A stretch of DNA of 64,000 bases, from the NCBI RefSeq assembly GCF_013373365.1, contig NZ_CP035925.1:2108001-2172000 (forward strand). The letters run 5' to 3'. The DNA comes from Lentibacillus sp. CBA3610 (GTDB lineage: Bacteria; Bacillota; Bacilli; Bacillales; Amphibacillaceae). Positions 1 through 9,074 of this stretch are shown here, piece by piece. The notes under the pieces were generated by a model, which saw only the letters and a list, made by a program, of their open reading frames with translations, did not search any database and was not told the DNA's origin. The translations under genes and the position numbers were made by a program. Numbering within the stretch: position 1 is the stretch's first letter; each line of letters begins with the position of its first letter.

Positions 1-954
1 AACCTCAGCGACAATCTCTTCCAGATTTATACGGGATATACGGAGCGTTCCAAGCTCATCCGGCTGATAGGCATCCTGGCTCCGCATATAGCTTGCGACG
101 TGGAGCGCCACGTCCATAATAGCTTTTTGATCCGGAAAAAGGCTCAATTCCTGTTTTCTTTGATCCGTTACCAGCATGGCGGCGTTTTTGAATACTTCGA
201 GCCGAAACTTGGTATGTGCTTCAATATCTTCTCTCAATCTGTTCCGGAAATTGCGGATATAGGCAAAATCCGAATCATCCTCACCCCCGCGGTGCACGAC
301 CGGTGAAATGAACAATCTTCGGTAAACCCGCTTACGCCGTTCATCCGACTCATGCCGTTCCCATTCGCTTGCCAGAATCGCTTCGGCTGTTTCATACTCA
401 AACAGATCCCTTGGGTACGAGCGCATGAAATAACGAGCGTAGACGGTTGTCTCATACAGCACTTCCTGTTCGGCATCCATGGCAAACCGGTCGATTTCAC
501 CCTCTACTGATTGAAGGATCGATAACTTCTCCAGGACTTTTATCACCCGAACAAGCGAACGGCGGTGATTGTAGTTCGTCCAGTCAAGCGGAAATTCACC
601 TGGATACAGATCTTTTATTTCCTCACAAATATCCGAAAGTAAAAACTGCTCATCGACCGAGCGATTCTCCGTAAATGCCAGTGCACAGCAAAACATTGCA
701 TAGTCCCGCGGGTCCTGAAAATCCTGAATGCCCATCCAGCTTTTTGGCTCAACCGGGATTTTTTCCAGTTTTATGAAATGCTGATGGACGATCAGTTCAA
801 AACCCAATTTATCATCAACGTAGCGTTTCAGAACCTTTTCCCGCTCACGGATCATTTGATACAGCTCCGGTTCGTCAAGGCGCAGCACCCAAAATTTTTC
901 CAACAGTAACGCCAGTGCTCGTTCTGCTTTTTCATCAAATGAATTGGTTTCCAT
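1..954 (-). CDS. DUF2398 (TIGR02678) family protein, JetB-like Wadjet component, partial
   Basis: The reading frame is open through all 318 codons from the ATG at 954 to the window edge with no stop, so the C-terminus is missing. The ATG directly follows the TAA of the upstream gene, which implies translational coupling. The translation (METNSFDEKAERALAVLLEK at the start) is charged and soluble, without membrane segments. It resembles the DUF2398/TIGR02678 family, which together with DUF2397, an SMC-like ATPase and DUF2399 forms a four-gene cassette of the Wadjet anti-plasmid class. In those systems this protein is the kleisin-associated partner of the SMC ATPase. Identity rests mainly on order and resemblance; the ATPase and nuclease genes would lie beyond the left edge. 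I did not assign a Wadjet subtype. Confidence 0.7.
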   Translation of the reverse strand, partial: METNSFDEKAERALALLLEKFWVLRLDEPELYQMIREREKVLKRYVDDKLGFELIVHQHFIKLEKIPVEPKSWMGIQDFQDPRDYAMFCCALAFTENRSVDEQFLLSDICEEIKDLYPGEFPLDWTNYNHRRSLVRVIKVLEKLSILQSVEGEIDRFAMDAEQEVLYETTVYARYFMRSYPRDLFEYETAEAILASEWERHESDERRKRVYRRLFISPVVHRGGEDDSDFAYIRNFRNRLREDIEAHTKFRLEVFKNAAMLVTDQRKQELSLFPDQKAIMDVALHVASYMRSQDAYQPDELGTLRISRINLEEIVAEV

Positions 955-2451
955 TTAGACGTTCACCTCTTCAAAAAACTGAAATGTCACATTTGGCATC
1001 TCAATATTACCGTCCTCCGCGTGTAAAACGACTCGCTCATCCTCTTCTATGACGACTTTGACACGGCGGCCGAATTCGGTTTTAAACGATCGGTCTTTAC
1101 GAGCCATCGCCTTGCCGACCCAGCCAAGGAGCATTTTCCGAACATACGGTTCAACAGTCGGCAGTTCTTCCAGCCGGATTTCGTTGCCCGTCATATATTT
1201 TTCCAGCGTTTCCTGTTCCATCTGTTTGTTGTGCAAATGCTCAGCACGCGCTTCTTCTTTTCGTTTTTGCTGGCTGATAATGGCACCGGGGCGCGTCTTT
1301 TCCTGATAATGCCGTATCCGCGGCTTCGTTTCATGTTCCATTGGAGCCTCGTCCCAAATATCGGTATAAATATCATCGGTCGGCACATGATCACTGAACA
1401 AATGCCGTGTATGGAAAACACCAAAAACAACCGATGACAGTTCGTGGGCATCTTTCACATCATCCAGCGAGTCAAACCACTCAGCCAGATGCAGATAATC
1501 CTTTTTTCGGCTGCGGAAATAATGATGACGTTCACCCAACCGCTGTACAATTCTTGTGATACGGCGGATCTGTTCGTTTGTCCTTGTCTGCAGCATGTCC
1601 AGATTACTCTCGCCATGCAAGCTGCCGAGGAACCAGTCACATAAACTGCGCCATTTTTCCGTTTGGTCTGTGATTAGTGCTGTTTCATCCAATCCGACAT
1701 CTTCAAAACGGGGAACCTGCCGCTGGTGGATGATCACCTGGTTAATCAATGGCTGCAATTGTTCGATGCTAATCGTCTCCAAAAGCTGTTGGATTTTCAG
1801 AGCTGTTTGCTGGAGACCGATTATGAAGTCACGCAAATACGTTGTGAACTGATCCTTATAGGCGAGGAATGCTTCGGTCTGCATCTGCTCCTCAGCTGCT
1901 TCACTATTGATATGCGCCATATAGTCGGACGTGTTTTGGTTGATCGACCGAAAATAGGCAAAAATATCATTCCAAAGCTGGGCGCATTCATCAGCTGGCG
2001 GAAGCTCCTGCTTGCCCGCAATCGTTTCGACTTTTAACAGTTCCTGATAAAGCCGCTCGAATTCTTTCCGCTCAAGCGATCCGCCAAACACATCACCGCC
2101 GTGTTCCATCTGTTGGAGCATCCGTTCAAATTCAATCGTATACGGCGTTGATTGATAGCGATAGCGCTTTTTCTTAAATTCCTCGATTGTGCTGGCACGG
2201 CTCATTTCCTGTCTGGCAACCAGATTATTCCATTTCACAAGCTGGTCAAGATCCTGATGCAGCTGATCTTCTGTATAGTCCTGAAAACCATCCAGATCCT
2301 TCAGATGTGCGAATATTTCTTCCGGAAACAGCAATTCCCGCATCCGTTCATGCTGCACGTAAAAGTAACGGAGAATTGCCCGGTAACTCCACGCTTTATC
2401 AGCCGTTAAATAGGACGCCTCCTGTACTTTTTTGAAAGATTGTGTCTGCAT
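955..2451 (-). CDS. DUF2397 (TIGR02677) family protein, JetA-like Wadjet component
   Basis: This is a 498-residue soluble protein, the length expected for the DUF2397/TIGR02677 family. I chose the ATG at 2451 (MQTQSFKKVQEASYLTADKA) because a GGTGATC ribosome-site-like stretch precedes it; a TTG five codons upstream is the alternative. The N-terminal half looks like winged-helix/kleisin-type helical protein, and the middle is rich in Gln, Glu and Leu helices. It is followed with no gap by the DUF2398 gene. Known members are the kleisin-like subunit of Wadjet SMC complexes, which reel in and cut circular plasmid DNA. No catalytic motif is expected or seen here. The assignment to plasmid defence depends on the unseen SMC and nuclease genes further left. 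Confidence 0.75.
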   Translation of the reverse strand: MQTQSFKKVQEASYLTADKAWSYRAILRYFYVQHERMRELLFPEEIFAHLKDLDGFQDYTEDQLHQDLDQLVKWNNLVARQEMSRASTIEEFKKKRYRYQSTPYTIEFERMLQQMEHGGDVFGGSLERKEFERLYQELLKVETIAGKQELPPADECAQLWNDIFAYFRSINQNTSDYMAHINSEAAEEQMQTEAFLAYKDQFTTYLRDFIIGLQQTALKIQQLLETISIEQLQPLINQVIIHQRQVPRFEDVGLDETALITDQTEKWRSLCDWFLGSLHGESNLDMLQTRTNEQIRRITRIVQRLGERHHYFRSRKKDYLHLAEWFDSLDDVKDAHELSSVVFGVFHTRHLFSDHVPTDDIYTDIWDEAPMEHETKPRIRHYQEKTRPGAIISQQKRKEEARAEHLHNKQMEQETLEKYMTGNEIRLEELPTVEPYVRKMLLGWVGKAMARKDRSFKTEFGRRVKVVIEEDERVVLHAEDGNIEMPNVTFQFFEEVNV

Positions 2452-2718
2452 GATCACCACTCGCAAATTTCGACTTAATTTTATTTTACGTCTGTTACTA
2501 CGAAATGTCTATGGATTTCATTTTGGAAATTCGTGTAGGCTTTCCGCAATGAACTAATCACTGTTCAGACCGCAAGCTTATCCGCTAATTGCTTAATCCA
2601 AACATGATTCCATCACTGGATTCATACTATTATACCGGCTGATTTGACGGCACATCGGGTTGTCTGCTAGTTTAATAGCATGTTAAAAAAGCGCTTGCAA
2701 ACTAAGGAGGAATGGAAA

Positions 2719-4050
2719 TTGAAAACCTTAACGTCTTTTTTTGATCGGATGGTTCAGCGCTATTTGCCTGATGCCTTTCTTTTCGCCATCATCCTGACGA
2801 TTGCTGTTTTCTTATTGGGAATGGGTGTTATGGGCAGTTCACCGGTTGAGATGGTTGAATACTGGGGCACGGGCTTCTGGGACTTGCTTGAATTCGCTAT
2901 GCAAATGTCGCTGATTGTCGTGACCGGTTATATTCTGGCAAGTACACCATTTGTTCGTAAAATTTTGCAGAAAATCAGCACTTTAGCCAATACGCCCGGT
3001 CAGGCGATTTTACTGGTGACATTTGTTGCCTCCATTGCGTGTCTCATCAACTATGGCTTCGGATTGGTTGTCGGAGCACTTCTGGCCATTCACATAGCAA
3101 GACGCGTCACCTCTGTGGATTACCGCTTGCTGATGGCCAGTGCATACAGCGGCTTTTTGCTTTGGCATGGCGGGCTGTCCGGATCAATTCCGTTATTGAT
3201 TGCGACGGATGACCATTTTTTAATGGATTCGATTGGGACTGTACCGGTAACAGAAACACTTTTCAGCAGCTTTAATCTATTTATTGTCCTATTCCTCCTT
3301 TTGACGTTGCCATTGTTAAACTGGTATTTGATGAAAGCACGTGACCCTTTCACCAATACAGATGCATCAACATGGGATACAAAAGACTATGCGGATACGG
3401 AGGAGGAAGAAGTACCACCCGAAAACAGCACACCGGCTGAGCGTCTGGAAAACAGCCGGATTATTTCGCTCATCATCGGACTGATGGGACTTGGATTTAT
3501 TATCTATCATTTTGTCCAAAATGGATTTGACCTGAACCTCAACATTGTGAACTTCATTTTCCTGTTCATGGGCATTCTTTTTCACAAAACACCACGCGGC
3601 TTTTTGAACAGTGTGACAAGTGCAGTTAAGAACGCCGGTGGAATCATAATTCAATTTCCATTTTATGCCGGGATTATGGGCATGATGGTTGAATCAGGCT
3701 TGTCACAGAAGATGTCGATGTGGTTTGTGAATATTTCAAACGACGTCACACTGCCGTTATTCTCGTTCATTAGTGCCGGCATCGTCAATTTCTTCGTCCC
3801 ATCCGGCGGCGGACAGTGGGCAGTTCAAGGGCCGATTATGGTGCCGGCCGCTCTGGAAATTGGTGCAGATACTGCCAAAACAGCGATGGGCGTTGCGTGG
3901 GGAGATGCGTGGACGAACATGATCCAACCATTCTGGGCATTGCCGCTGCTCGCAATTGCCGGCTTGAAAGTACGTGACATTATGGGCTTTTGTGTCATGA
4001 TTTTATTTTACAGTTTCATTCCGATTGCAATCGGACTATTATTCTTGTAA
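2719..4050 (+). CDS. atoE: Short-chain fatty acid transporter, AtoE family
   Basis: A 443-residue integral membrane protein begins at a TTG (MKTLTSFFDRMVQRYLPDAF) placed 8 bases after a perfect AAGGAGG at 2704-2710. Upstream ATG codons are either out of frame or lack a site. It has about eleven hydrophobic segments, and the central loop near residues 220-250 is acidic. The conserved C-terminal block, with PSGGGQWAVQGPI near residue 370, is typical of the AtoE/short-chain fatty acid carrier family, which moves acetoacetate, butyrate or similar acids across the cytoplasmic membrane. It stands alone on the plus strand, divergent from the Wadjet-like genes, so its substrate cannot be read from context. 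Confidence 0.85.
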   Translation: MKTLTSFFDRMVQRYLPDAFLFAIILTIAVFLLGMGVMGSSPVEMVEYWGTGFWDLLEFAMQMSLIVVTGYILASTPFVRKILQKISTLANTPGQAILLVTFVASIACLINYGFGLVVGALLAIHIARRVTSVDYRLLMASAYSGFLLWHGGLSGSIPLLIATDDHFLMDSIGTVPVTETLFSSFNLFIVLFLLLTLPLLNWYLMKARDPFTNTDASTWDTKDYADTEEEEVPPENSTPAERLENSRIISLIIGLMGLGFIIYHFVQNGFDLNLNIVNFIFLFMGILFHKTPRGFLNSVTSAVKNAGGIIIQFPFYAGIMGMMVESGLSQKMSMWFVNISNDVTLPLFSFISAGIVNFFVPSGGGQWAVQGPIMVPAALEIGADTAKTAMGVAWGDAWTNMIQPFWALPLLAIAGLKVRDIMGFCVMILFYSFIPIAIGLLFL

Positions 4051-4117
4051 ATTTGTAAAAAATGGAGGTTGGACATTAACTAAAACAACTAACTCTAAAG
4101 AAGACAATACACTGTTA

Positions 4118-4236
4118 GCGGAGGAAATATACGTAGACTCCAGCGGGAGGAAAGGCATAGGTGAGACCCCGCAGTGCGGCAGCACGAGGAGGCTCACCAG
4201 CCGCCCGCGGAAAGCGGAGTATATTTCCGGAGCGGG
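4118..4236. repeat. Dispersed Bacillaceae-type palindromic repeat element
   Basis: A GC-rich block of about 118 bp begins with GCGGAGGAAATATAC and ends with GTATATTTCCGGAGCG, so the outer GGAAATATAC pairs with GTATATTTCC. Inside, GACTCCAGCGGG can pair imperfectly with CCCGCGGAAAGCGGAG, and AGGAGGCTCACCAGCC forms the other arm. This layout matches a non-coding dispersed repeat that I recognise from several Bacillaceae genomes. A diverged fragment in the opposite orientation is found at 55668-55715. It fills the gap between atoE and the EamA gene, and no gene is seen in it. Confidence 0.65.
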
Positions 4237-4343
4237 TTGTAACTTACCATAATTTCTGGTTCGGATTCTTCTTTCATTAAAACTCTTTTATTCCAATCTC
4301 ATTTTTCGCACTGCATAATACAGCAAAATGTCACCGATTCCCG

Positions 4344-5246
4344 TCACGTAGTTTTGCTTTTCCCAAAAATCTGCGCGACACCAATTCCGGCGATGATCAT
4401 AACAGATCCGATCAGAATGCTGTTTGTCAGCTCCTCGCCCAAAATCAGCCACCCGAAAAACAGGCCAAATACCGGGACGAGCAATGTAGACAATGTTGCT
4501 GAAACCATATCTATAATGCTCAACAACACAAACCAAACCGTGAAACATAATGCGGACGCCAGAACACCCGTAAATAATATGTAAAAAATGCTTTCACCGT
4601 TTAACTGGACAGGGTCACCCCATTCAGCAAACAGCGTGGCAATGATGATACCGATTGTTCCAAACAGCATTTGATAGGCTGATACCTGTAACTGTGTCAT
4701 ACCTTCCAATTTCATCCGGTAGTACACATTCGCTGCCGCCCATGAAACGGCTGCAACAATAATCAGGAGTTCTCCAAATATGACCGCCGGATTCTGCACG
4801 AAGAAGATATCCCAGCCAAGAATGGTAACCAGACCAAGCATGCCGATTACTAAGCCGAGCACTTTTCCCGATGTTATTTTTTCACCTAGAATTTTTACGG
4901 CAAAAATACTGCTCCATAACGGCATCGAATAGAGAAGAACTGACGATTTCCCGGCATCGACAAACTGCATCCCATACATGACAAATGTAAACACAATGGT
5001 TGTCTGCAATATCCCGATAACAATCAGGTGCTTCCACATGTCTCGAGGCGGTTTACCGGATTTTAGCAGCCATACAGCCAATAGCAGTGTCGCCGCACCC
5101 GTTCCAAACCGAAACGCCGAAAACGTGAACGGTCCCATAAAATTCAATGAGCCTTTCATAAAAACCCATGCATAGCCCCAAATGAGTGTAATAAGCAGAA
5201 TTAATCCCCAAACAATCCATTTATTTTGCAGCATCGAATGTCTCAT
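4344..5246 (-). CDS. EamA / DMT-superfamily transporter
   Basis: The 300-residue protein has about ten membrane segments arranged as two EamA repeats (roughly residues 10-145 and 155-290), the standard size of the drug/metabolite transporter superfamily. The ATG at 5246 has AGAGG nine bases upstream. Residues WGYAWVFMKGSL in the first segment and the WAAANVYYR stretch at the start of the second half fit the family. Such proteins export amino acids, purines or other small metabolites from the cytoplasm. The gene is a single unit, and the substrate cannot be inferred. Confidence 0.85.
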   Translation of the reverse strand: MRHSMLQNKWIVWGLILLITLIWGYAWVFMKGSLNFMGPFTFSAFRFGTGAATLLLAVWLLKSGKPPRDMWKHLIVIGILQTTIVFTFVMYGMQFVDAGKSSVLLYSMPLWSSIFAVKILGEKITSGKVLGLVIGMLGLVTILGWDIFFVQNPAVIFGELLIIVAAVSWAAANVYYRMKLEGMTQLQVSAYQMLFGTIGIIIATLFAEWGDPVQLNGESIFYILFTGVLASALCFTVWFVLLSIIDMVSATLSTLLVPVFGLFFGWLILGEELTNSILIGSVMIIAGIGVAQIFGKSKTT

Positions 5247-5454
5247 AATCTAAAAACCTCTTCATCTGGCATAATACTACCAGTATAGTAATTTCCTGCT
5301 TGACTGGCAACTGCTAAAGCTTAGTACCTATAACATTCGACACATTTAAACGAACTTGCACAACTTTTTTAATCCGTTTGTCGTATGGACGTTCGAGGTT
5401 TATCGATTTATGATGAATATAAGCTATAAGATTCCCCCTTTTATAATAAGTATC

Positions 5455-5488
5455 GGGTGCTTTCCATATAGGAGGCACCCATTTTTTG
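5455..5488. terminator. Terminator-like hairpin downstream of the first ABC operon
   Basis: GGGTGC at 5455-5460 pairs with GCACCC at 5475-5480, and ATTTTTT follows on the plus strand. The run of T favours plus-strand termination although the adjacent genes are on the minus strand; read from the minus strand the hairpin is followed only by a weak T-rich stretch. It probably ends the ABC operon that stops at 5534. The rest of 5247-5533 shows no gene. Confidence 0.4.
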
Positions 5489-5533
5489 TCAGTATAACCT
5501 GGTTCTGAATCTAGCCTTTTATCGCACCTTCTG

Positions 5534-6352
5534 TCATACTTTGGCAATTCGCTGCTGGAAAATCGCATAAAGGATAATGACCGGAACAATCGCAATGACA
5601 AGACTTGCGAATAGCGTTCCCCATGCGTTTGTATACTGGGCCTCACTGCTGATAAAATCAATGGCTAACGCCAGCGTGTAATTCCCTTCCGATTGCAGGA
5701 AGATGAGCGCCATAAAGTACTCGTTCCAGAACTGAATCGCGTTCATGATGGTAACCGTAACAATGCCTGACATGGATAGCGGTGTAATAATCTTCCACAA
5801 AACACCATAGGGTGACATGCCATCCATTGCAGCTGACTCTTCCAGCGATTTTGGTATGGTGCTCATAAAACTTGTCAATACAAAAATCGAAAACGGCAGC
5901 TGGCTGATTGCATACACAATCGCAAGTCCAAAAATATTATCCAATAAATTGAATTGAGCCAGCAAGAAAAACAGCGGAATCCAGCCGAGTACCATTGGAA
6001 TCATCATAGCTGAAATGTACAATGTAAATAAAAAATGACTTCCTTTAAAACGTATCCGTTCAAGCGCATATGCAGTCGGGATTGCCAGCACCAATGTCAA
6101 AACAGCCCCAACGACCGTCACAATCAAACTATTGAAGACACTTGTATCTATATTATATTCGGTCCATGCCGTAACAAAATTCTGGAAGTTCCATGTTTCC
6201 GGAAAGCCCCACGGATTAGCGTATATTTCCGCATTCGACTTAAACGATCCAATAAACATCCAAATCAGCGGGTATAATACCGCAATTGACCACAATATCA
6301 ATGGAATCCTGATGCCTGTTCGCGATATCATTTCACTTACACTTCGCTTCAT
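5534..6352 (-). CDS. Carbohydrate ABC transporter permease, MalG type
   Basis: This 272-residue protein has six membrane segments and the permease EAA loop near residue 175 (EESAAMDGMSPYGVLWK), which docks the ATPase. The N-terminal motif before segment 1 and the PLIWMFIGSFKSNAEIY stretch are typical of MalG/UgpE-type inner-membrane permeases. It follows the MalF-type permease by 19 bases in the order binding protein, permease, permease. No ATPase is encoded nearby, as is common for Gram-positive sugar importers that share an MsmX-type ATPase. The position beside the MurQ operon suggests an amino sugar or peptidoglycan fragment as cargo, but this is an inference. Confidence 0.88.
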   Translation of the reverse strand: MKRSVSEMISRTGIRIPLILWSIAVLYPLIWMFIGSFKSNAEIYANPWGFPETWNFQNFVTAWTEYNIDTSVFNSLIVTVVGAVLTLVLAIPTAYALERIRFKGSHFLFTLYISAMMIPMVLGWIPLFFLLAQFNLLDNIFGLAIVYAISQLPFSIFVLTSFMSTIPKSLEESAAMDGMSPYGVLWKIITPLSMSGIVTVTIMNAIQFWNEYFMALIFLQSEGNYTLALAIDFISSEAQYTNAWGTLFASLVIAIVPVIILYAIFQQRIAKV

Positions 6353-6371
6353 GCCGGTTTCCTCCTCTCCA

Positions 6372-7265
6372 TCAGTATTCCACCTTTTCCCGACGCAGTA
6401 ATAGCTGCAGGAATAATACAGTAATTAAGGAAATGACTAATATCATGACACCAATCGCTGCTCCGTATCCAAAATTATACTGCTGGAAAGCCTGTTGATA
6501 GAGATAGGATCCCATCACATGTGTCGCATTATTCGGTCCGCCCCCGGTCATAACTTGTACAATGATAAACGAGCCATTTAACGTTGTAATCACAATATAT
6601 AGAATGGAGATTCTAATCTGTGGCCATACAAGTGGTAGTGTAACTTTCCAAAATTGCTGCCATTCATTTGCCCCGTCAATCCGTGCCGCTTCATAATAGC
6701 TTTTCGGGATATTGGCAATCCCGCCCATTAAAAGCAGCATAAACAACCCGATACCGGCCCAAATAGACGGCAAAACAAGACTGGTCAAAGCCCAACTTTC
6801 ATTCCCCAACCAAGCCCTTGTCCACTCTTCAAGTCCAAGGAATTCCAAACCTGAATTAATCAGACCCAAATCCGGATTGTAAATGAACGCCCACAAGATA
6901 CCAATGACGACAACAGACATGATATTCGGAAAGAAAAAGATAATCCGGTAAAACGGGGCTTCCTTAATTTTCAGCTGGGTCAAAGCAACCGCAATAAACA
7001 TTGCCATAATCATAATACCGATCACTTTTGTAATAACCAGGAAATAGTCATGCCAGATGGTCGCCGGTATAATCTCATCCTTGAATAATTGTATATAGTT
7101 GTCGAATCCAACAAATTCCCTCGCCTGTGACGAACCCGACATTTCAAAGAACGAATAATATAGTCCGCTGAATAATGGGTAAAGCGTAAAAATACTGAAC
7201 ATAATGAACGTTGGAATCAGGCAAAAAGCCAGAAACAGGTACTTTTGTTTTTTAGACTGTACCAT
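6372..7265 (-). CDS. Carbohydrate ABC transporter permease, MalF type
   Basis: The 297-residue protein has six membrane segments after a short positively charged N-terminus (MVQSKKQKYLFLAFCLIPTF). The ATPase-docking loop reads EAARIDGANEWQQFWKVTLP near residue 193. It belongs to the MalF/UgpA half of carbohydrate ABC importers and pairs with the MalG-type protein just downstream. The gap to the binding-protein gene (167 bases) holds a perfect 12 bp stem at 7295-7334. That arrangement usually lets the binding protein be made in excess over the membrane subunits. Confidence 0.88.
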   Translation of the reverse strand: MVQSKKQKYLFLAFCLIPTFIMFSIFTLYPLFSGLYYSFFEMSGSSQAREFVGFDNYIQLFKDEIIPATIWHDYFLVITKVIGIMIMAMFIAVALTQLKIKEAPFYRIIFFFPNIMSVVVIGILWAFIYNPDLGLINSGLEFLGLEEWTRAWLGNESWALTSLVLPSIWAGIGLFMLLLMGGIANIPKSYYEAARIDGANEWQQFWKVTLPLVWPQIRISILYIVITTLNGSFIIVQVMTGGGPNNATHVMGSYLYQQAFQQYNFGYGAAIGVMILVISLITVLFLQLLLRREKVEY

Positions 7266-7294
7266 TCAATCACACTTTCTTGTGAAAATAATGG

Positions 7295-7334
7295 TATGGA
7301 ATGCAGTAAAGCAGGGTGCTCTCTGCATTCCATA
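7295..7334 (-). promoter_or_regulatory. Intercistronic hairpin between binding-protein and permease genes
   Basis: TATGGAATGCAG at 7295-7306 is perfectly complementary to CTGCATTCCATA at 7323-7334, with a 16-base loop and no T run after it on either strand. It is therefore more likely an mRNA-stabilising or partial attenuation element than a full terminator. Confidence 0.5.
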
Positions 7335-7432
7335 TGACTTACTGTTTTTCCGGAAGATCCGCGACTCAATCGATTTGTAAGTCTCTGGTCGCGTTTTCTG
7401 CCTACTCGTTTATTTGGCACTTCAATCGAATA

Positions 7433-8803
7433 TTACTGGCTGTTCCGATACTCAGCAGCTGCTGCCTCTGCTTCTTCGACAAACTCTTCTGCTGTTATAT
7501 TACCCAGCATCAGGGAAACGAGTGAATCACTGATCGGTGTTTCCAAATCCGCACTCATCGGATGTGGCTTATGATAAATTTCGGCCTGTTCCGGATCATT
7601 AATCATTTCGTTTGCATCAATCAAGTATTGCGGGACGTTTTTATTTGATGCCAAATCAACACCTTCAAGATTCATAATCGCCCCGGTATGCTCAGAGAAA
7701 AGACTCGCATACTCTTTCGTGTAAACAAACTCAACAAATGCTTTAGCTGCTTCAGGATTTTCGGATTCCTCAGCGATCGCCAACGGACGCAGATCAGGGA
7801 CAACAGCCATTGGTTCGCCCGCTTCATTCATTGGTGACGGGATGAAACCATACTCCAGATCCTCTGGTTTGTCACCTTCCATTTCATTTGGCAGCCAGAA
7901 GCCTACAGGTATATAGGCATTGTCGTGAAGCAGGAAATTCATTTGTGATTGCGTATGGTTAATCGCACCAAATCCTTCGTCAATATAACCTTCCTGCTGC
8001 ATTTCCTCCACTTTCTTCATAACGTCAAGGACAGTATCACTCGTCCAGGCACCTTCAGCACCGGTAATCACGTCATTTAATAATTCGTTTCCGCCAGCTG
8101 CTCCAAACGCCGGATAAAGCATACCGCGCAGGAAATAATATGGATGTTGGCCACTTGTTGTAAATGGCGCAATACCTGTATCTTCCTGGATTTGTCCCAT
8201 TGAACTCATGAAGCTGTCAAAATCAGTTGGTACTTCCCAGCCGTTTTCTTCAAACCAGGTAATATCATACCATGTACCCCACGTATCAAAGACCAATGGC
8301 AAACTGTAGATACTTCCGTCAAAATCGGATGGCGGTACGATGAAACTATCCATCAAAGGCGTTCCATCCACTTCAATATCTTGTACCCAGTCAGTCAAAT
8401 CCATCAGCTGACCGTCCTCTACCATTTGTGTTTCACTTGATCCGGCACCATCAATATAAACAACATCAGGCGGATCTCCGGATACCCAGCGGGACCTCAT
8501 TTCTTCGTTAATATTCGGTCCGGCATGTTCAACAATTTCCAGGTCAGGATGCTGTGCCTGAAAATCACCAATTACCTCTTTCCACCATGAGTCACCATAA
8601 CCACCGACAAAATACTGAACCTCCAATGTTCCGCTCAGACCTTCGCCATCGCTTGTGCCGTCACTGATTTCTTCACCTGAGCTGTCACCGCTGTCGTCAG
8701 ACGAATCTTCTGTTCCGCTGTCATCAGAGCATGCTGCCACGAATACCAGCAGTACAGCCGCCAGCAATACCAGCAATAAACGCCCCTTCAATCGTTTTTC
8801 CAC
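7433..8803 (-). CDS. Extracellular sugar-binding lipoprotein of ABC importer 1
   Basis: A 456-residue family-1 extracellular solute-binding protein. The start is GTG at 8803 (MEKRLKGRLL), preceded by GGGGGAG. A lipoprotein signal ends in the lipobox VAAC with Cys25, followed by an acidic Asp/Ser/Glu/Gly linker to about residue 50, a feature common in halophile surface proteins. The mature part carries the SBP fold, with PPDVVYIDG around residue 110. It would be anchored to the outer face of the membrane and feed the two permeases downstream. The gene has its own probable promoter (see 8847-8874) and follows the terminator of the murQ operon, so it is a separate transcription unit. Confidence 0.88.
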   Translation of the reverse strand: MEKRLKGRLLLVLLAAVLLVFVAACSDDSGTEDSSDDSGDSSGEEISDGTSDGEGLSGTLEVQYFVGGYGDSWWKEVIGDFQAQHPDLEIVEHAGPNINEEMRSRWVSGDPPDVVYIDGAGSSETQMVEDGQLMDLTDWVQDIEVDGTPLMDSFIVPPSDFDGSIYSLPLVFDTWGTWYDITWFEENGWEVPTDFDSFMSSMGQIQEDTGIAPFTTSGQHPYYFLRGMLYPAFGAAGGNELLNDVITGAEGAWTSDTVLDVMKKVEEMQQEGYIDEGFGAINHTQSQMNFLLHDNAYIPVGFWLPNEMEGDKPEDLEYGFIPSPMNEAGEPMAVVPDLRPLAIAEESENPEAAKAFVEFVYTKEYASLFSEHTGAIMNLEGVDLASNKNVPQYLIDANEMINDPEQAEIYHKPHPMSADLETPISDSLVSLMLGNITAEEFVEEAEAAAAEYRNSQ

Positions 8804-8846
8804 AATTTCTCCCCCTTTGGTTTTTATGAAACAGTGAGTTGGTTTG

Positions 8847-8874
8847 TTTATAATAAAATTGTTCGTTAAGCCAA
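8847..8874 (-). promoter_or_regulatory. Probable sigma-A promoter of ABC importer 1 operon
   Basis: Read on the minus strand, TTGGCT (8869-8874) and TATAAA (8847-8852) are separated by 16 bases and lie about 45 bases upstream of the GTG at 8803. The -35 box matches the consensus in four of six positions and the -10 box in five of six. Confidence 0.4.
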
Positions 8875-9019
8875 ATACTTGACCACTTTCAGGAATGATT
8901 TCAAGTTATGTTATCGTGTATCCTTGTCTAACTATATGTATGAAATATTTAAAAAATTACTATTATTGAATCGGAATCAGCTTGTTTATGGAGGCTTACC
9001 GGATATTGAGCAATAGTAC

Positions 9020-9053
9020 AAAAAAAGCCTGCATCACTTCATGTGACACAGAC
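9020..9053 (-). terminator. Rho-independent terminator of the amiE-murQ operon
   Basis: On the minus strand an 11 bp stem with some G-U pairs (GTCTGTGTCAC with GTGATGCAGGC) around the loop ATGAA is followed directly by seven T. It lies about 20 bases after the murQ stop codon. Confidence 0.8.
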
Positions 9054-9074
9054 TTTCAGGTTAATTTATGATAC

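Noticed and set aside
5314..5661. 115-codon frame on the minus strand
   Set aside because: It overlaps the end of the MalG-type permease gene in another frame, has no ribosome site and no recognisable protein character.
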